From positions 1-47,651 of the forward strand of contig CALJCO010000067.1 of assembly GCA_938023905.1 (NCBI GenBank): a stretch of 47,651 bases of DNA. The letters run 5' to 3'. The notes under the pieces were generated by a model that was given only the letters and a program-made list of their open reading frames with translations, was not told the origin of the DNA and did no database searches. The translations under genes and the position numbers were made by a program. This document shows, piece after piece, positions 23,096 to 31,361 of this stretch (position 1 is the stretch's first letter; each line of letters starts with the position of its first letter). Source of the DNA: an uncultured Collinsella sp. (GTDB taxonomy: Bacteria; Actinomycetota; Coriobacteriia; Coriobacteriales; Coriobacteriaceae).

Positions 23096-23795
23096 TCAAA
23101 TTTCCCTTCCGAAGGTGTGTACGATACGAGTCCGATGTTTTCGGAAGCCAGCGGGCAGGTGCCCTTAAAGCTTCTTGGAAAGCGTTCTTTAAGACCAGTG
23201 GTCTCTCAACTGGTAGTAACCACGTGACGTGTTGTTGTCACTATATCATCACAGAAGAGGTCGCTTTCGCTGATTCACGCAGTAAAACGTTTTTGCACCG
23301 CTCACGGCGATAAATCGACCGTTTACCGCTCGTTAACACTTCTACCTGCGGTTTTGAAACCGTTTCGAAATACTTTGACGAAAGATCGGAACCTTTTCTG
23401 TGTCTAAACAACGCAGGGTGGCCAAAAAAGGCATGTAGAAAAAATGCAGGTCATTGTGAAGATTTGTGAATTGGTCTTTTTGACTTAATACCAGTTAGAA
23501 CCAGTTTAGAAATTATCGGTGAACGGTAGTTTTCGACCGCTCAGCGGTTATTTCCAATCGTTTGCAGCTCCTTTTCCATATGAATTAGGGAGACCCGATG
23601 AAGCACTTGCGCGGTTGCGGGAAATTTCGATACTCGTCCATCCCCCACGTGCCAAACTCTCACTCCCTAAATATGCCATAAGCTCTCGCTATTCGTCTTA
23701 CAAACATAACTTACTCTAATCTGTAATTGTTTATCGTTTATCATTAAGTATGTTATAAGATTTAAATATCATCCTAGACATTGGTTGGAGGAGCT
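23096..23795. other. 700-base intergenic region without a gene
   Basis: It holds the PTS operon control region, the operator cluster and an AT-rich stretch (23660-23780) that probably carries the promoter of the DUF2975 gene. TACCTGCGGTTTTG at 23344-23357 equals the interior motif of the family A elements, and TGGCCAAAAAAGGC at 23419-23432 resembles the start of the family B arms. No complete inverted-repeat element is present. A short open frame at 23519-23719 does not look like protein. Confidence 0.6.
23209..23225 (-). promoter_or_regulatory. GntR-type operator before the PTS operon
   Basis: ACTGGTAGTAACCACGT contains the 13-base core identical to the agaS operator (18920-18932). A related partial palindrome, GACCAGTGGTC, is next to it at 23194-23204, and AATACCAGTTAGAACCAG lies at 23486-23503. 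Together they suggest several binding sites for the same regulator. Confidence 0.6.
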
Positions 23796-24434
23796 ATGAT
23801 CCGCTGGAACGTATCCAAATCGAATGAACCCATCAACCGCGAACAGGCAATAGCCGATTTGGGGAAGCTCGCTCACATCTGCAAATGGGCCACAATCTGC
23901 ACCGCCGTAGCGCTCGCTCTGGGACTCCTCGCAGTCATTGCAATCGAGCTTTTACTCATATTGCCTAGCCTCTCCCAAGGGTTCTGCCTCCAATCCGTAG
24001 AGCTTAATGCCGGCGAAGGGCCATCTCTCGCTCTCGTCGGCGCCAATGAACAGACCCCTCTTATGCTTGTCGCGCACGACGGTCATACTGCCATAGGGAG
24101 CGCCATGATGACATGCCTTGCGCTTGCCATTGTGCTAAGCGCATACAGGTTTTTCTCCGCCATTGAAAAGGCGGGCAGGCCCTTTGACCTCGAATGCATC
24201 CGCATACTACGTCAAGTAGGACATTTGTTCCTTATTGGCGGCGTTGCTGTGAAGCTTCTTGGTGCCATAGTCACGGGGCTGATACTCTCAGGATTTGGCG
24301 GCAACTTTACGGATGCGCTCGGCGGCCAGCACCTCGACCTCTCTATGGTCTTTGCAGGCCTGATTATTAGCCTGATTGCCAGCGTCTTCCAGTACGGGTG
24401 TATCCTGCAAATACAAGATGACGAGTTGCTCTAG
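23796..24434 (+). CDS. DUF2975-family membrane protein
   Basis: A 212-residue protein with four likely membrane segments: about residues 34-56, 106-124, 145-167 and 182-202. The layout and the tail CILQIQDDELL match the DUF2975 family (YoaS of Bacillus). Members of the family are commonly encoded with a small XRE regulator (YoaS-YozG), as here: the next gene starts 10 bases after its stop. Function of the family is not established. The start at 23796 is fixed by GGAGGAG just upstream. Confidence 0.87.
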   Translation: MIRWNVSKSNEPINREQAIADLGKLAHICKWATICTAVALALGLLAVIAIELLLILPSLSQGFCLQSVELNAGEGPSLALVGANEQTPLMLVAHDGHTAIGSAMMTCLALAIVLSAYRFFSAIEKAGRPFDLECIRILRQVGHLFLIGGVAVKLLGAIVTGLILSGFGGNFTDALGGQHLDLSMVFAGLIISLIASVFQYGCILQIQDDELL

Positions 24435-24443
24435 GGGGAATCC

Positions 24444-24683
24444 ATGATTATTCTGCGGCTCGACCGCATGCTCGCCGAACGCAAGATCTCATCCAAAGAG
24501 CTTGCGGAACGCGTGGGCATCTCCCAGGTCAATATGTCGCGCATCAAGACGGGCAAGGTTTCTGCCGTGCGCTTTTCAACTCTTGACGCGATATGCCGGG
24601 CACTCGACTGCCAACCGGGCGATGTACTGGAATATATATCCGACGATGAAGCCGATAGCCTTTTTGGACTTAAAGATGAATAG
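24444..24683 (+). CDS. XRE-family small transcriptional regulator (YozG-like)
   Basis: A 79-residue protein that is almost all helix-turn-helix: SSKELAERVGISQVNMSRIKTGKVSAVRFSTLDAICRALDCQPGDVLEY is the standard Cro/CI arrangement with the QPGDVLEY ending of the YozG group. It is co-transcribed with the DUF2975 gene (10 bases, GGGGGAA ribosome site). It probably autoregulates the pair. Confidence 0.93.
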   Translation: MIILRLDRMLAERKISSKELAERVGISQVNMSRIKTGKVSAVRFSTLDAICRALDCQPGDVLEYISDDEADSLFGLKDE

Positions 24684-24715
24684 CCATAATTAAGCCGCCA
24701 ATCACGCCCTCAACG

Positions 24716-24763
24716 CAAATTGCCCGCCAGAACGACTTCCGTACTGGCGGGCAATTTGTTTTC
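24716..24763. terminator. Bidirectional intrinsic terminator
   Basis: CAAATTGCCCGCCAG (24716-24730) pairs perfectly with 24744-24758. TTTTC follows on the plus strand. It serves the XRE gene and perhaps the convergent SurA-like gene. Confidence 0.9.
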
Positions 24764-24797
24764 TATCAGCTAGATGCTCGATGAGCCGTGCAACTCT

Positions 24798-25883
24798 TTA
24801 CGCAAACAGGCCGTAGATGCTGATGTTGGCCTTGGCGTAGAGGCCGTTAGCATACTCGGTCCACTTGGAGCTGGCGCTCGAAGCCTGCGAGGAATACTGC
24901 TGGTAGGCGGTGTAATAGGCGGTCATGGCCTGCTTGTAGGTGGCGCTATCGGCGGTAAAGGCATCGTTAGCGAAGGCCTTAGCGTAGGTGCTGCTCTCGT
25001 CCTTCCAGGTGCCCTTCGAGCTATCCCACTCGTCACCGGCAAGGTTGATGATGTAATCGGCGTAGTCCTTGCTCGCGGTCTCCTCGTTGCCGTCAGCAGG
25101 CTCGGTCGGGGCGGTCGGCATGCTTGCAGAGCTATCGCCCACCTTCTTCTTGTAGAGCTTTTGCAGCGTCGCGGACTGACGGACGATCTGCTTGGCCTGG
25201 TCCTTGGACACGCCGTACTGCGTGGCCATGGTCTTGTAGTCCGAAGTGCCGATGGAATCCTCGGCGTACTGCTTCATTTCCTTGGAAGAAACGGTAATGC
25301 CCTCGTCCTCGGCAGCGTCCAGCAGAATCTGATTGCGCACGTAGGACAGGATGACGTCAGCAGAAGGAGCGGTGTAGTTGCCATCGCTATCCTTGACGGT
25401 GTCGAGGCTGTACTGGCTCTCGATGGCCTCACGCGCGGTGATGTCGCTCTTCTTGCCGTTGTAGCTATAGCTTGCCACGGTCGAATCGAGCTGGTCCTCG
25501 GTCAGGGTCGCCGAGCCGACGCCCTTGCCGCCAAAACCACCGTTGCCGATAAAGAAGCCGACCACGGCAGCGATCACGACGGCGACCACAAAGGCGGCAA
25601 TCATCGTCTTCTTGTGCTTGCAAGCGTGGTCGTCCACGTCGGCGTCGTCGTCCTCGTCCTGCTCCTCGGGCATGAGGTTCTCGTCAGCGGCATCCGCGGC
25701 AATCTGAGCCTCCAGTCGGGCGTCCTCCTCCTCGGCCGTCGTGCCGGCGGCAATGTGCTCGGCAGACGTACCGGCGACCAGATCGATCTTCTCGTCCTCG
25801 TCACCGTCGGGGCCTTCGCCGCGCTCGATGATCTGGATGCCGTCGATCTCGTCCTTCTCGTCCTTCTTTTGAATCAGACCCAT
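24798..25883 (-). CDS. Membrane-anchored SurA-like protein
   Basis: A 361-residue protein with a very acidic cytoplasmic N-terminus (about 1-87, DEDEKIDLVAGTS and EEQDEDDDADVDDH), one membrane helix (about 93-111) and an extracytoplasmic domain. The part from about 125 to 235 (LTEDQLDSTVASYSY, VILSYVRNQILLDAAEDEGITVSSKEMKQYAED, QAKQIVRQSATLQKLY) has the pattern of the SurA N-terminal chaperone domain. No peptidyl-prolyl isomerase (parvulin) domain follows. The end is Ser/Ala/Tyr-rich. It may help fold secreted proteins. It is a single gene with a terminator at the 3' side. Confidence 0.8.
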   Translation of the reverse strand: MGLIQKKDEKDEIDGIQIIERGEGPDGDEDEKIDLVAGTSAEHIAAGTTAEEEDARLEAQIAADAADENLMPEEQDEDDDADVDDHACKHKKTMIAAFVVAVVIAAVVGFFIGNGGFGGKGVGSATLTEDQLDSTVASYSYNGKKSDITAREAIESQYSLDTVKDSDGNYTAPSADVILSYVRNQILLDAAEDEGITVSSKEMKQYAEDSIGTSDYKTMATQYGVSKDQAKQIVRQSATLQKLYKKKVGDSSASMPTAPTEPADGNEETASKDYADYIINLAGDEWDSSKGTWKDESSTYAKAFANDAFTADSATYKQAMTAYYTAYQQYSSQASSASSKWTEYANGLYAKANISIYGLFA

Positions 25884-25921
25884 ATCAGTTACTCCTTGTT
25901 AGGAAACATAGTCCTCAATAG

Positions 25922-25950
25922 AATACGCCCGACAGAGCGCCGGGCGTATT
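25922..25950 (-). terminator. Hairpin after icd
   Basis: AATACGCCCG (25922-25931) pairs perfectly with CGGGCGTATT (25941-25950). The minus-strand sequence after it is only mildly U-rich (CUAUUGAGG). It lies 60 bases beyond the icd stop. Confidence 0.6.
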
Positions 25951-26009
25951 GATTCTTAGGTTATACGCAAACACTTAAGTACTATTTAGGCGTTTGCAGT
26001 GTGCATGCC

Positions 26010-27095
26010 TTAGGCCAGGTGAGCGATAACGGCATCGGCAAAGGCCTGCGTGCCCACAGCGCCCTCAACGGAGCCGGTCTGGGCACGACGCACGTCACCG
26101 GTAACCTGCTCGCCCTCGTCGAGCGTGGCAGACACGGCGACGCGAATGCGATTGGCAGCGTCGTTCTCGCCCAGGTGATCGAGCATCATAGCCGCAGAGA
26201 GAATCTCGGCCGTGGGGTTAGCGATATCCTGACCGGCGATATCGGGCGCGGAGCCGTGCGTAGCCTCAAAGATTGCGCAGTCGGCACCGATGTTGGAACC
26301 CGGAGCCATACCCAGGCCGCCCACCAGGCCGGCGCACAGGTCACTCACGATGTCGCCGTACAGGTTAGGCAGCACCAGGACATCGAAGTCGTTGGGGTTC
26401 TGGACCAGGCCCATGCAGGTGGCGTCGACGATCTTGTCGTTAAACTCGATATCGGGATAGTTGGCGGCCACCTCGCGCGCAACGCGCAGGAACAGGCCGT
26501 CGGTCGCCTTCATGATGTTGGCCTTGTGCACGGCCGTCACCTTTTTGCGGCCGCAGCGGCGGGCATACTCAAAGGCATACTCCACAATGCGGCGGCTCTT
26601 GGCGATAGAGATCGGCTTGATCGAGATCGCGGAATCGCCGGCGAATGTCTTTTGGCCCGAACGCTCGACAAGCTGCGAGAGCTCCTCGACCTCGGCAGCG
26701 CCCTCATCGAACTCGATGCCGGCGTAGAGATCCTCGGTGTTCTCGCGCACGATAACCAGGTCAACGTCGCGGAAGCGCGAGCCATCGCCCGGCTGCGACA
26801 GGCAGGGGCGCACGCAGGCGTACAGGTCAAAATGCTTGCGCAGGGCCACGTTAACGCTGCGGAAACCCGTGCCGACCGGCGTGGTGATGGGACCCTTGAT
26901 AGCAACTTTGGTCTCGGCGACCGCATCGAGCACGTGCTGGGGCAGCGGCGTGCCAAACTCGTCCATAACGCCGGCACCGGCCTCCTGGACGTTCCAATTG
27001 ATCTGGACACCGGCGGCCTCGACCACGCGGCGCATGGCCTGCGTAATCTCGGGACCGATACCGTCACCGGGAATCAGGACTACATCGTGCGCCAT
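26010..27095 (-). CDS. Isocitrate/isopropylmalate dehydrogenase family, probably isocitrate dehydrogenase
   Basis: An oxidative decarboxylase of 361 residues, the size of NAD-type isocitrate dehydrogenase. Marks are LIPGDGIGPEI, the substrate block GTGFRSVNVALRKHFDLYACVRP with Ser/Asn/Arg of the isocitrate type, VIVRENTEDLYAGIE, the catalytic Lys region VTAVHKANIMKATDGLF and GDIVSDLCAGLVGGLG, then EATHGSAPDIAGQDIANP. NTEDLYAG and the SVNVALR wording favour isocitrate over isopropylmalate. Homoisocitrate or tartrate dehydrogenase are less likely alternatives. It is the last gene of a four-gene operon. Confidence 0.85.
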   Translation of the reverse strand: MAHDVVLIPGDGIGPEITQAMRRVVEAAGVQINWNVQEAGAGVMDEFGTPLPQHVLDAVAETKVAIKGPITTPVGTGFRSVNVALRKHFDLYACVRPCLSQPGDGSRFRDVDLVIVRENTEDLYAGIEFDEGAAEVEELSQLVERSGQKTFAGDSAISIKPISIAKSRRIVEYAFEYARRCGRKKVTAVHKANIMKATDGLFLRVAREVAANYPDIEFNDKIVDATCMGLVQNPNDFDVLVLPNLYGDIVSDLCAGLVGGLGMAPGSNIGADCAIFEATHGSAPDIAGQDIANPTAEILSAAMMLDHLGENDAANRIRVAVSATLDEGEQVTGDVRRAQTGSVEGAVGTQAFADAVIAHLA

Positions 27096-27101
27096 AATCT
27101 G

Positions 27102-27800
27102 TTACTCCTCGTCTTCGGCGGCCTCAGATTTTTTAACGCTAGCACGCTTCTTCTTTTTGGAGAGATCCAGGCCAAAACGTTTAACAAGCATTTCGCAAAT
27201 CTCGCTCGAACGGGCCTTGAGATAGCTGCCCTTACCGTTCTCGGCATCGAACTTAAGGCGCAGCGCAAGCTTCTCGGCAACCTCGGCGTCGATCTCGCCC
27301 TGGCAAAACTCGTACAGGCAACCGAGCATGTCGCGATACTCAAGGTCGCCGTGGTAGCACTGGATGGCCTCGTCCAGGATGGGCCAAGCCTCGCGCGAAC
27401 GCTCGACACTCGTGGCACCCCACACGCACAGCAGGCGGAAGGCGGCATAGCGCAGCGTGGAGGAAATCTCGTCGAACAGCGCGGTCTCGGCGCCCTCAAA
27501 GGCATCGCCCAGCTGCTCGGGGCAGGTGGTGGCGAGCGCCGTCAGGGCATCGAGGGCCTCCCAGCGGGTCTGCGCCTCGGGGCGGTCGAGCGCCTCGATC
27601 AGCGCGGGCACGCAGGACACGACGCGCTGCGGATCGCGCTCGGCAAGCAGATGCAGCACGCGGGCGGCAAACTGGCGGATGCGGCGCGTGGGGCAGCCGA
27701 GCTCCTGGACCAGACGGTCGACGGCGTTCTCGTTCTCCTCTGCCAGCTGGAGCTGTGCCAGCTCCTCGTCGGTGAGCTGTTCGTCTTTATTTTCTGCCAT
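27102..27800 (-). CDS. HEAT-repeat-like protein
   Basis: The 232-residue protein is all-helical with repeat units such as TRRIRQFAARVLHLLAERDPQRVVSCVPALIEALDRPEAQTRWEALDALTALA (about residues 38-89). The N-terminus is acidic and the C-terminus Lys-rich (LSKKKKRASVKKSEAAEDEE). HEAT-like scaffolds bind proteins; the partner is unknown. It sits 6 bases before icd and 15 bases after the small membrane-protein gene, so all are co-transcribed. Confidence 0.78.
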   Translation of the reverse strand: MAENKDEQLTDEELAQLQLAEENENAVDRLVQELGCPTRRIRQFAARVLHLLAERDPQRVVSCVPALIEALDRPEAQTRWEALDALTALATTCPEQLGDAFEGAETALFDEISSTLRYAAFRLLCVWGATSVERSREAWPILDEAIQCYHGDLEYRDMLGCLYEFCQGEIDAEVAEKLALRLKFDAENGKGSYLKARSSEICEMLVKRFGLDLSKKKKRASVKKSEAAEDEE

Positions 27801-27815
27801 AGTTACCTCTTCTTA

Positions 27816-28244
27816 CTATTTCTTAGCGTGCTTGCCAGCACCCTTGCTCTCATCGGTGACCGAGATGAGCTGTCGGTCGGCCGCGCCATTGCGACGTGCG
27901 CGGCGGCGCTCCTCGGCGTCGCCCGCGTCGGCGGCGGCGCGATGAGCCTTGTTGACGTTAAAGACCTCGTCGTGCTTGCGCCACGGACCGACGGACTCGC
28001 CAAAGCTCATCTTAAGGCCTGCGATAAAGCCGCCGAGCCAGCCGATCGGCGCAAACTGCACCAGCGGGAACAGCGAGAACACCCAGGTCAGCAGGACGAC
28101 TGCCGCCGCTCCCGCAAAGTTGGCAATCCAGTAGTCGCGCTTGGTGATGACGCGCTTTTCGCACGCCCACTGGCCGCACAGAAAGCCGATGTAGATCGCA
28201 AAGAGAAAGAGCGCCAGCGCAAGCACCACGAACGTCCAGCTCAT
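27816..28244 (-). CDS. Small membrane protein of unknown function
   Basis: A 142-residue protein. Two hydrophobic stretches are clear: residues 4-24 (TFVVLALALFLFAIYIGFLC) and about 43-70, with the second possibly a pair. The rest (about 80-142) is hydrophilic, with an Arg/Ala-rich stretch (AEERRRARRNGAAD). The start at 28244 lies 5 bases after the stop of the dehydrogenase gene. The frame is open upstream, but that part overlaps the neighbour. Family not recognised; operon position is all that can be said. Confidence 0.72.
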   Translation of the reverse strand: MSWTFVVLALALFLFAIYIGFLCGQWACEKRVITKRDYWIANFAGAAAVVLLTWVFSLFPLVQFAPIGWLGGFIAGLKMSFGESVGPWRKHDEVFNVNKAHRAAADAGDAEERRRARRNGAADRQLISVTDESKGAGKHAKK

Positions 28245-28249
28245 GGGCG

Positions 28250-29329
28250 CTACTCCCCGTGATGGTGGCCACAGCAGCACTCGTGGCCGTCGTCATGACC
28301 GTGGCCGCCGCAGCACTCGTGGTCCTCGCCGTGATGGTGGCCGCAACCGCACTCATGCTCGTCGCCGTGCTCGCCGCAACCGCAGCCGTCCTCGTGGGCA
28401 CCGTGCTCCTCGGGGCGATACTGCGACCAGTCCAGACCGGCGGCGATGGCGTCGGCCTCCTCCTTGTAGAGGACCGTGATGGCCTGGGTGCCCAGCTTGG
28501 CGCCACCGATAGCGTCGAGCATGTCGTAGAGCGTAAAGGCCACGTCGGCGCCGGGCAGCGCGAGCTCGCGGTCGTCGGCGTAAGCAAGGGCCAGGCGCAG
28601 GTCCTTAATGAAGTGCTCGACCATAAAACCGGGCTTGTAGTCGCCGTCGAGCGCCTTGGGAGCCAGGCTCTCCATGGCGCCGGACTTGCCGGTACCGCCC
28701 AAGATCATCTGGCGGGTCTTCTCCAGGTCAAGGCCGCTCAGCTCGGCAAATGCCATGGCGTCTGCCATGCCGACCATGCAGGCGCCCAGCGACACCTGGT
28801 TGGCGAGCTTGGCAGCCTGGCCCTTGCCAGCGCCGTCGAAGCAGCAGATGTTGGCCGCAAAGGTGGCAAGGATGTCGCGGACTGGGGCGATATCGTTCTC
28901 GGTGGCGCCCACGATAGCCGTGAGCGTGCCGGCGATAGCACCAGACTCGCCGCCGGTGACGGGGCAGTCAAACGCCATGCGGCCGGAAACCTGGGCGGCC
29001 TCGGCAATGTCGCGCGCCAGCTCGGGCGAGCTTGTGGTGAGGTCGATCAGGACCGCGCCGGGCTTAGTGCACGCGAGCAGGCCGTCGCCCGCCAGGTAGA
29101 GCTCCTCGACCTCGGAGGGATAACCCACCATGGTAAAGACGACGTCGGCGTTCGCCACGGCATCTGCCGGCGTATCGGCCCAAACGGCACCGCGCTCGAT
29201 AAGCGCGGCGGCCTTGGACTTAGTGCGGTTGTTGACCGTGACGGGATAGCCGGCATCCAGGATGTGGCCGGCAATGGGGGCACCCATGATTCCGGTGCCG
29301 ATGAATGCGACGGAGAGCTTGTTTGCCAT
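28250..29329 (-). CDS. Beta-hydroxyacid dehydrogenase (GarR/MmsB-like) with His/Cys-rich tail
   Basis: Residues 1-300 form a standard NAD(P)-dependent 3-hydroxyisobutyrate/2-hydroxy-3-oxopropionate reductase: Rossmann loop VAFIGTGIMGAPIAG, DCPVTGGESGA with the family's substrate block, the catalytic Lys in GKGQAAKLANQ, and KDLRLALAYA. The usual length is about 290-300; here it is 359. From about residue 310 a tail follows holding 14 His and 9 Cys within about 50 residues (CGHHHGEDHECCGGH is one part), which looks like a metal-binding appendage. The reading frame is continuous. It heads the operon that ends in icd. The tail's role (metal storage, insertion or resistance) is not known. Confidence 0.85.
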   Translation of the reverse strand: MANKLSVAFIGTGIMGAPIAGHILDAGYPVTVNNRTKSKAAALIERGAVWADTPADAVANADVVFTMVGYPSEVEELYLAGDGLLACTKPGAVLIDLTTSSPELARDIAEAAQVSGRMAFDCPVTGGESGAIAGTLTAIVGATENDIAPVRDILATFAANICCFDGAGKGQAAKLANQVSLGACMVGMADAMAFAELSGLDLEKTRQMILGGTGKSGAMESLAPKALDGDYKPGFMVEHFIKDLRLALAYADDRELALPGADVAFTLYDMLDAIGGAKLGTQAITVLYKEEADAIAAGLDWSQYRPEEHGAHEDGCGCGEHGDEHECGCGHHHGEDHECCGGHGHDDGHECCCGHHHGE

Positions 29330-29426
29330 GAAACCTTTCCTTTTGGGTTGGGTGTTATTACCAGGTTGAATACTCGGTGCCAGCGTTGGGCTGTGAGTCG
29401 AGGGCGATTACGGACGCAGCGCTTGC

Positions 29427-30380
29427 CTACTGGCCGCGCACGCGGCGGGCGATGCGGTCGGAAAGCGACGCCTTGTCGGCGCGGTTCTTACCCCAAAACG
29501 CGCAGGCCACCATGCCGGGGCCCACGTGCGAGCCGATGGTAGGACCGACGGAGCTGCGAATGATCGTGACGTCGGCGCAGCCCTCCTCCTTGCGGATGGC
29601 GGCTTCGAGCCAGTCGCCGTCCTTCTCGGCATCGGCCGTCATAATGGCGATGGGCATGGTGCGATCGGGCACATAGTTCTCGCGGAACGACTTGAGGATG
29701 GACTTGAGCGCCTTCTTGCGACCGCGGTTGACGCCGATCAGCGACAGCGAGCCGGCCAGGTCGTAGGACAGCTCGGGTTTGACGTCGAGCTTTGCCGTGA
29801 GCTGTGCCGCCGCGGGCGGAATGCGGCCGCCGGCAGCCAGCGCGTCAAAGCTCTCGAGCGTAAAGTAACCGTGGACATAGGTCTTGGCCTCGTTTGCCCA
29901 GTCGACCAGCTGCTTGGCGGTCAGTCCCGCCGAACGCTGGCGCACGGCCTCAAGCGCCAAGAGCTCGCCGGTCGCACAGGGCAGAGCGTTGTCGACCACG
30001 TACAGCTCAAAGTTGGGATACTCAGCGCGCACGGCGTCCGCCGCCTGGCACGCGGAGTTGTAGCTCGACGACAGCGCCGAGGTAAAGCACAGGTAGACCG
30101 TAGGCGTGCCCTCTTTGGCGCACTCGGTAAAGAACTCGATATAGCGACCGAGCGACACAGCCGAGGTGGACACGCGGGCACCGGCGCGCATACGGTCGTA
30201 GAACTCCTTGGGTGTGATGCTCGACCAGATGTCGTCCGTGCGCTCTTCGCCATCGATAATGAAGGGGAAACCCAGGATATCGACATCGAGGTTCGCGGCG
30301 ACCTCGGGGCTAAAGTCGCAGCAGGTATCGACGACGATGCGGCAACGGTCCGAATGACCGGCGGATGCGGCCTTGTCCAT
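29427..30380 (-). CDS. DegV-family fatty-acid-binding protein
   Basis: DegV proteins (FakB-like) bind a fatty acid and can present it to the FakA kinase. The 317-residue protein has the N-terminal RIVVDTCCDFSPEVA strand, FIIDGEERTD, VSTSAVSLGRYIEFF, LCFTSALSSSYNSA (ligand Ser loop), GYFTLESFDALAAGGRIPPA and VGPTIGSHVGPGMVACAFW near the end, all family blocks. The start at 30380 follows AAGGAG at eight bases. It stands downstream of long HPF with a terminator between. Confidence 0.92.
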   Translation of the reverse strand: MDKAASAGHSDRCRIVVDTCCDFSPEVAANLDVDILGFPFIIDGEERTDDIWSSITPKEFYDRMRAGARVSTSAVSLGRYIEFFTECAKEGTPTVYLCFTSALSSSYNSACQAADAVRAEYPNFELYVVDNALPCATGELLALEAVRQRSAGLTAKQLVDWANEAKTYVHGYFTLESFDALAAGGRIPPAAAQLTAKLDVKPELSYDLAGSLSLIGVNRGRKKALKSILKSFRENYVPDRTMPIAIMTADAEKDGDWLEAAIRKEEGCADVTIIRSSVGPTIGSHVGPGMVACAFWGKNRADKASLSDRIARRVRGQ

Positions 30381-30396
30381 CAAAGCGACTCCTTAC

Positions 30397-30430
30397 GTAA
30401 AAAGGCGGCCACCCGCATGGGATGGCCGCC
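30397..30430 (-). terminator. Intrinsic terminator of hpf
   Basis: GGCGGCCA (30404-30411) pairs with TGGCCGCC (30423-30430). The minus-strand transcript continues UUUUUAC. A second inverted repeat, GTTAAC...GTTAAC, lies at 30435-30454. Confidence 0.85.
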
Positions 30431-30459
30431 AGCCGTTAACTCATGCAAGTTAACGTATT

Positions 30460-31044
30460 TTACTCGTCAAGTGTTTCGATGCGGGGCTTGATGATGCCAT
30501 ATCCACCATTCTTACGGTGATACACCACATTGATAAGGCCGGTCGTCGCGTTCTCGAACACGTAGAAGTCGTGACCGAGCAGATCGGTCTGCACCAGCGC
30601 CTGCTCCTCAGTCATCGGAGTGACGTCGATAACCTTCTCGCGGACGAGCAGGTCGTCTTCCTCCTCGGGCAGCAGCAGGTCGGCCAGATCCTCGACGCGC
30701 TCGACCGGTGCGACATCCGCGGCGCTGGCACCACCCTGGCGGTTGTCCACGACCTTAGTCTTGAACTTGCGCAGCTGGCGGGTAACCTTATCGGCGGAGA
30801 GGTCGATGGCGGCATACATATCTGCGCCGTGCTCGGCAACGCGAATCACAGAGCCGCGGGCACGAACCGTGACCTCGACGATTGCCGGGTTGGGGTTCGA
30901 GGGGTTCTTCTCATAACGAAGCACGACGTCGACTGTCATGGGCTCGATATCGAAAACCTTGAGCGCCTCGCCGATCTTCTCATCCACATGCGCACGCAGA
31001 GCATCGGTTACCGTCGTCTTGCGTCCAGAAACCTTGATATCCAT
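30460..31044 (-). CDS. hpf: Long ribosome hibernation promoting factor
   Basis: It dimerises 70S ribosomes into inactive 100S particles in stationary phase. The 194-residue protein is the long form: N-terminal S30AE/HPF domain (MDIKVSGRKTTVTDALRAHV, then VTVRARGSVIRVAEHGADMYAAIDLSADKVTRQLRKFKTK) and C-terminal dimerisation domain (VQTDLLGHDFYVFENATTGLINVVYHRKNGGYGIIKP). A linker of about 40 acidic residues lies between. The start at 31044 fits homologues; the frame is open 20 codons further upstream. Confidence 0.95.
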   Translation of the reverse strand: MDIKVSGRKTTVTDALRAHVDEKIGEALKVFDIEPMTVDVVLRYEKNPSNPNPAIVEVTVRARGSVIRVAEHGADMYAAIDLSADKVTRQLRKFKTKVVDNRQGGASAADVAPVERVEDLADLLLPEEEDDLLVREKVIDVTPMTEEQALVQTDLLGHDFYVFENATTGLINVVYHRKNGGYGIIKPRIETLDE

Positions 31045-31361
31045 ACGTGGCTCCAATCTGCCTCGGGGACTTACTGTACTGGCTATGTACCCATTGCCGT
31101 GCATTTAATCACGCGGATTCCTAAAGACCCGAATAACGATTGCTTAATACCGCATACCGAAGTCTCGCACTTTTCTGTGGCAAAGTGCGCTATGGGAGGG
31201 CGTCGGCGACTTTTTATTTGGTCCCGAAAATTGGCTTTGACCTGCTGGTTTTATAGGGATAAAAAAGCCGGGCTCCCCTATTGGGGAAACCCGGCAGTGC
31301 GTGTTGAAACCGTGAAGAGGTGTCCTTTCCAACGTATAGGAGACACCACCCCTAGCAATAA
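31045..31361. other. Intergenic region before hpf
   Basis: Besides the terminator at 31261-31295, it holds an inverted repeat, GCACTTT/AAAGTGC, near 31169-31190. It must hold the hpf promoter, but no clear -35/-10 pair stands out. No gene is seen. Confidence 0.5.
31261..31295 (-). terminator. Intrinsic terminator of solute-binding protein gene
   Basis: GCCGGGCTCCCC (31267-31278) pairs with GGGGAAACCCGGC (31283-31295) with one bulge and mismatch. The minus-strand transcript ends in GGCUUUUUUAUCC. Confidence 0.9.

Noticed and set aside
23346..23372. CcpA-type cre sites near TGAAACCGTTTCGA and GGAAAGCGTTCTTT in the PTS control region
   Set aside because: Each departs from the cre consensus at two or more conserved positions, and use of CcpA in this class of bacteria is not supported by anything in the window.
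23519..23719. A 66-codon open frame in the PTS/DUF2975 gap
   Set aside because: No ribosome site, irregular composition and overlap with operator-like sequence; it looks like chance.
26001..28262. A 753-codon open frame on the plus strand, and similar long ones at 35596-36843, 40725-43337 and 45234-46652
   Set aside because: Each lies antisense to clear genes (icd/HEAT, ricT, topoisomerase/hypB, aminotransferase). The GC-rich codon pattern leaves the opposite strand free of stops; the translations have no family blocks.
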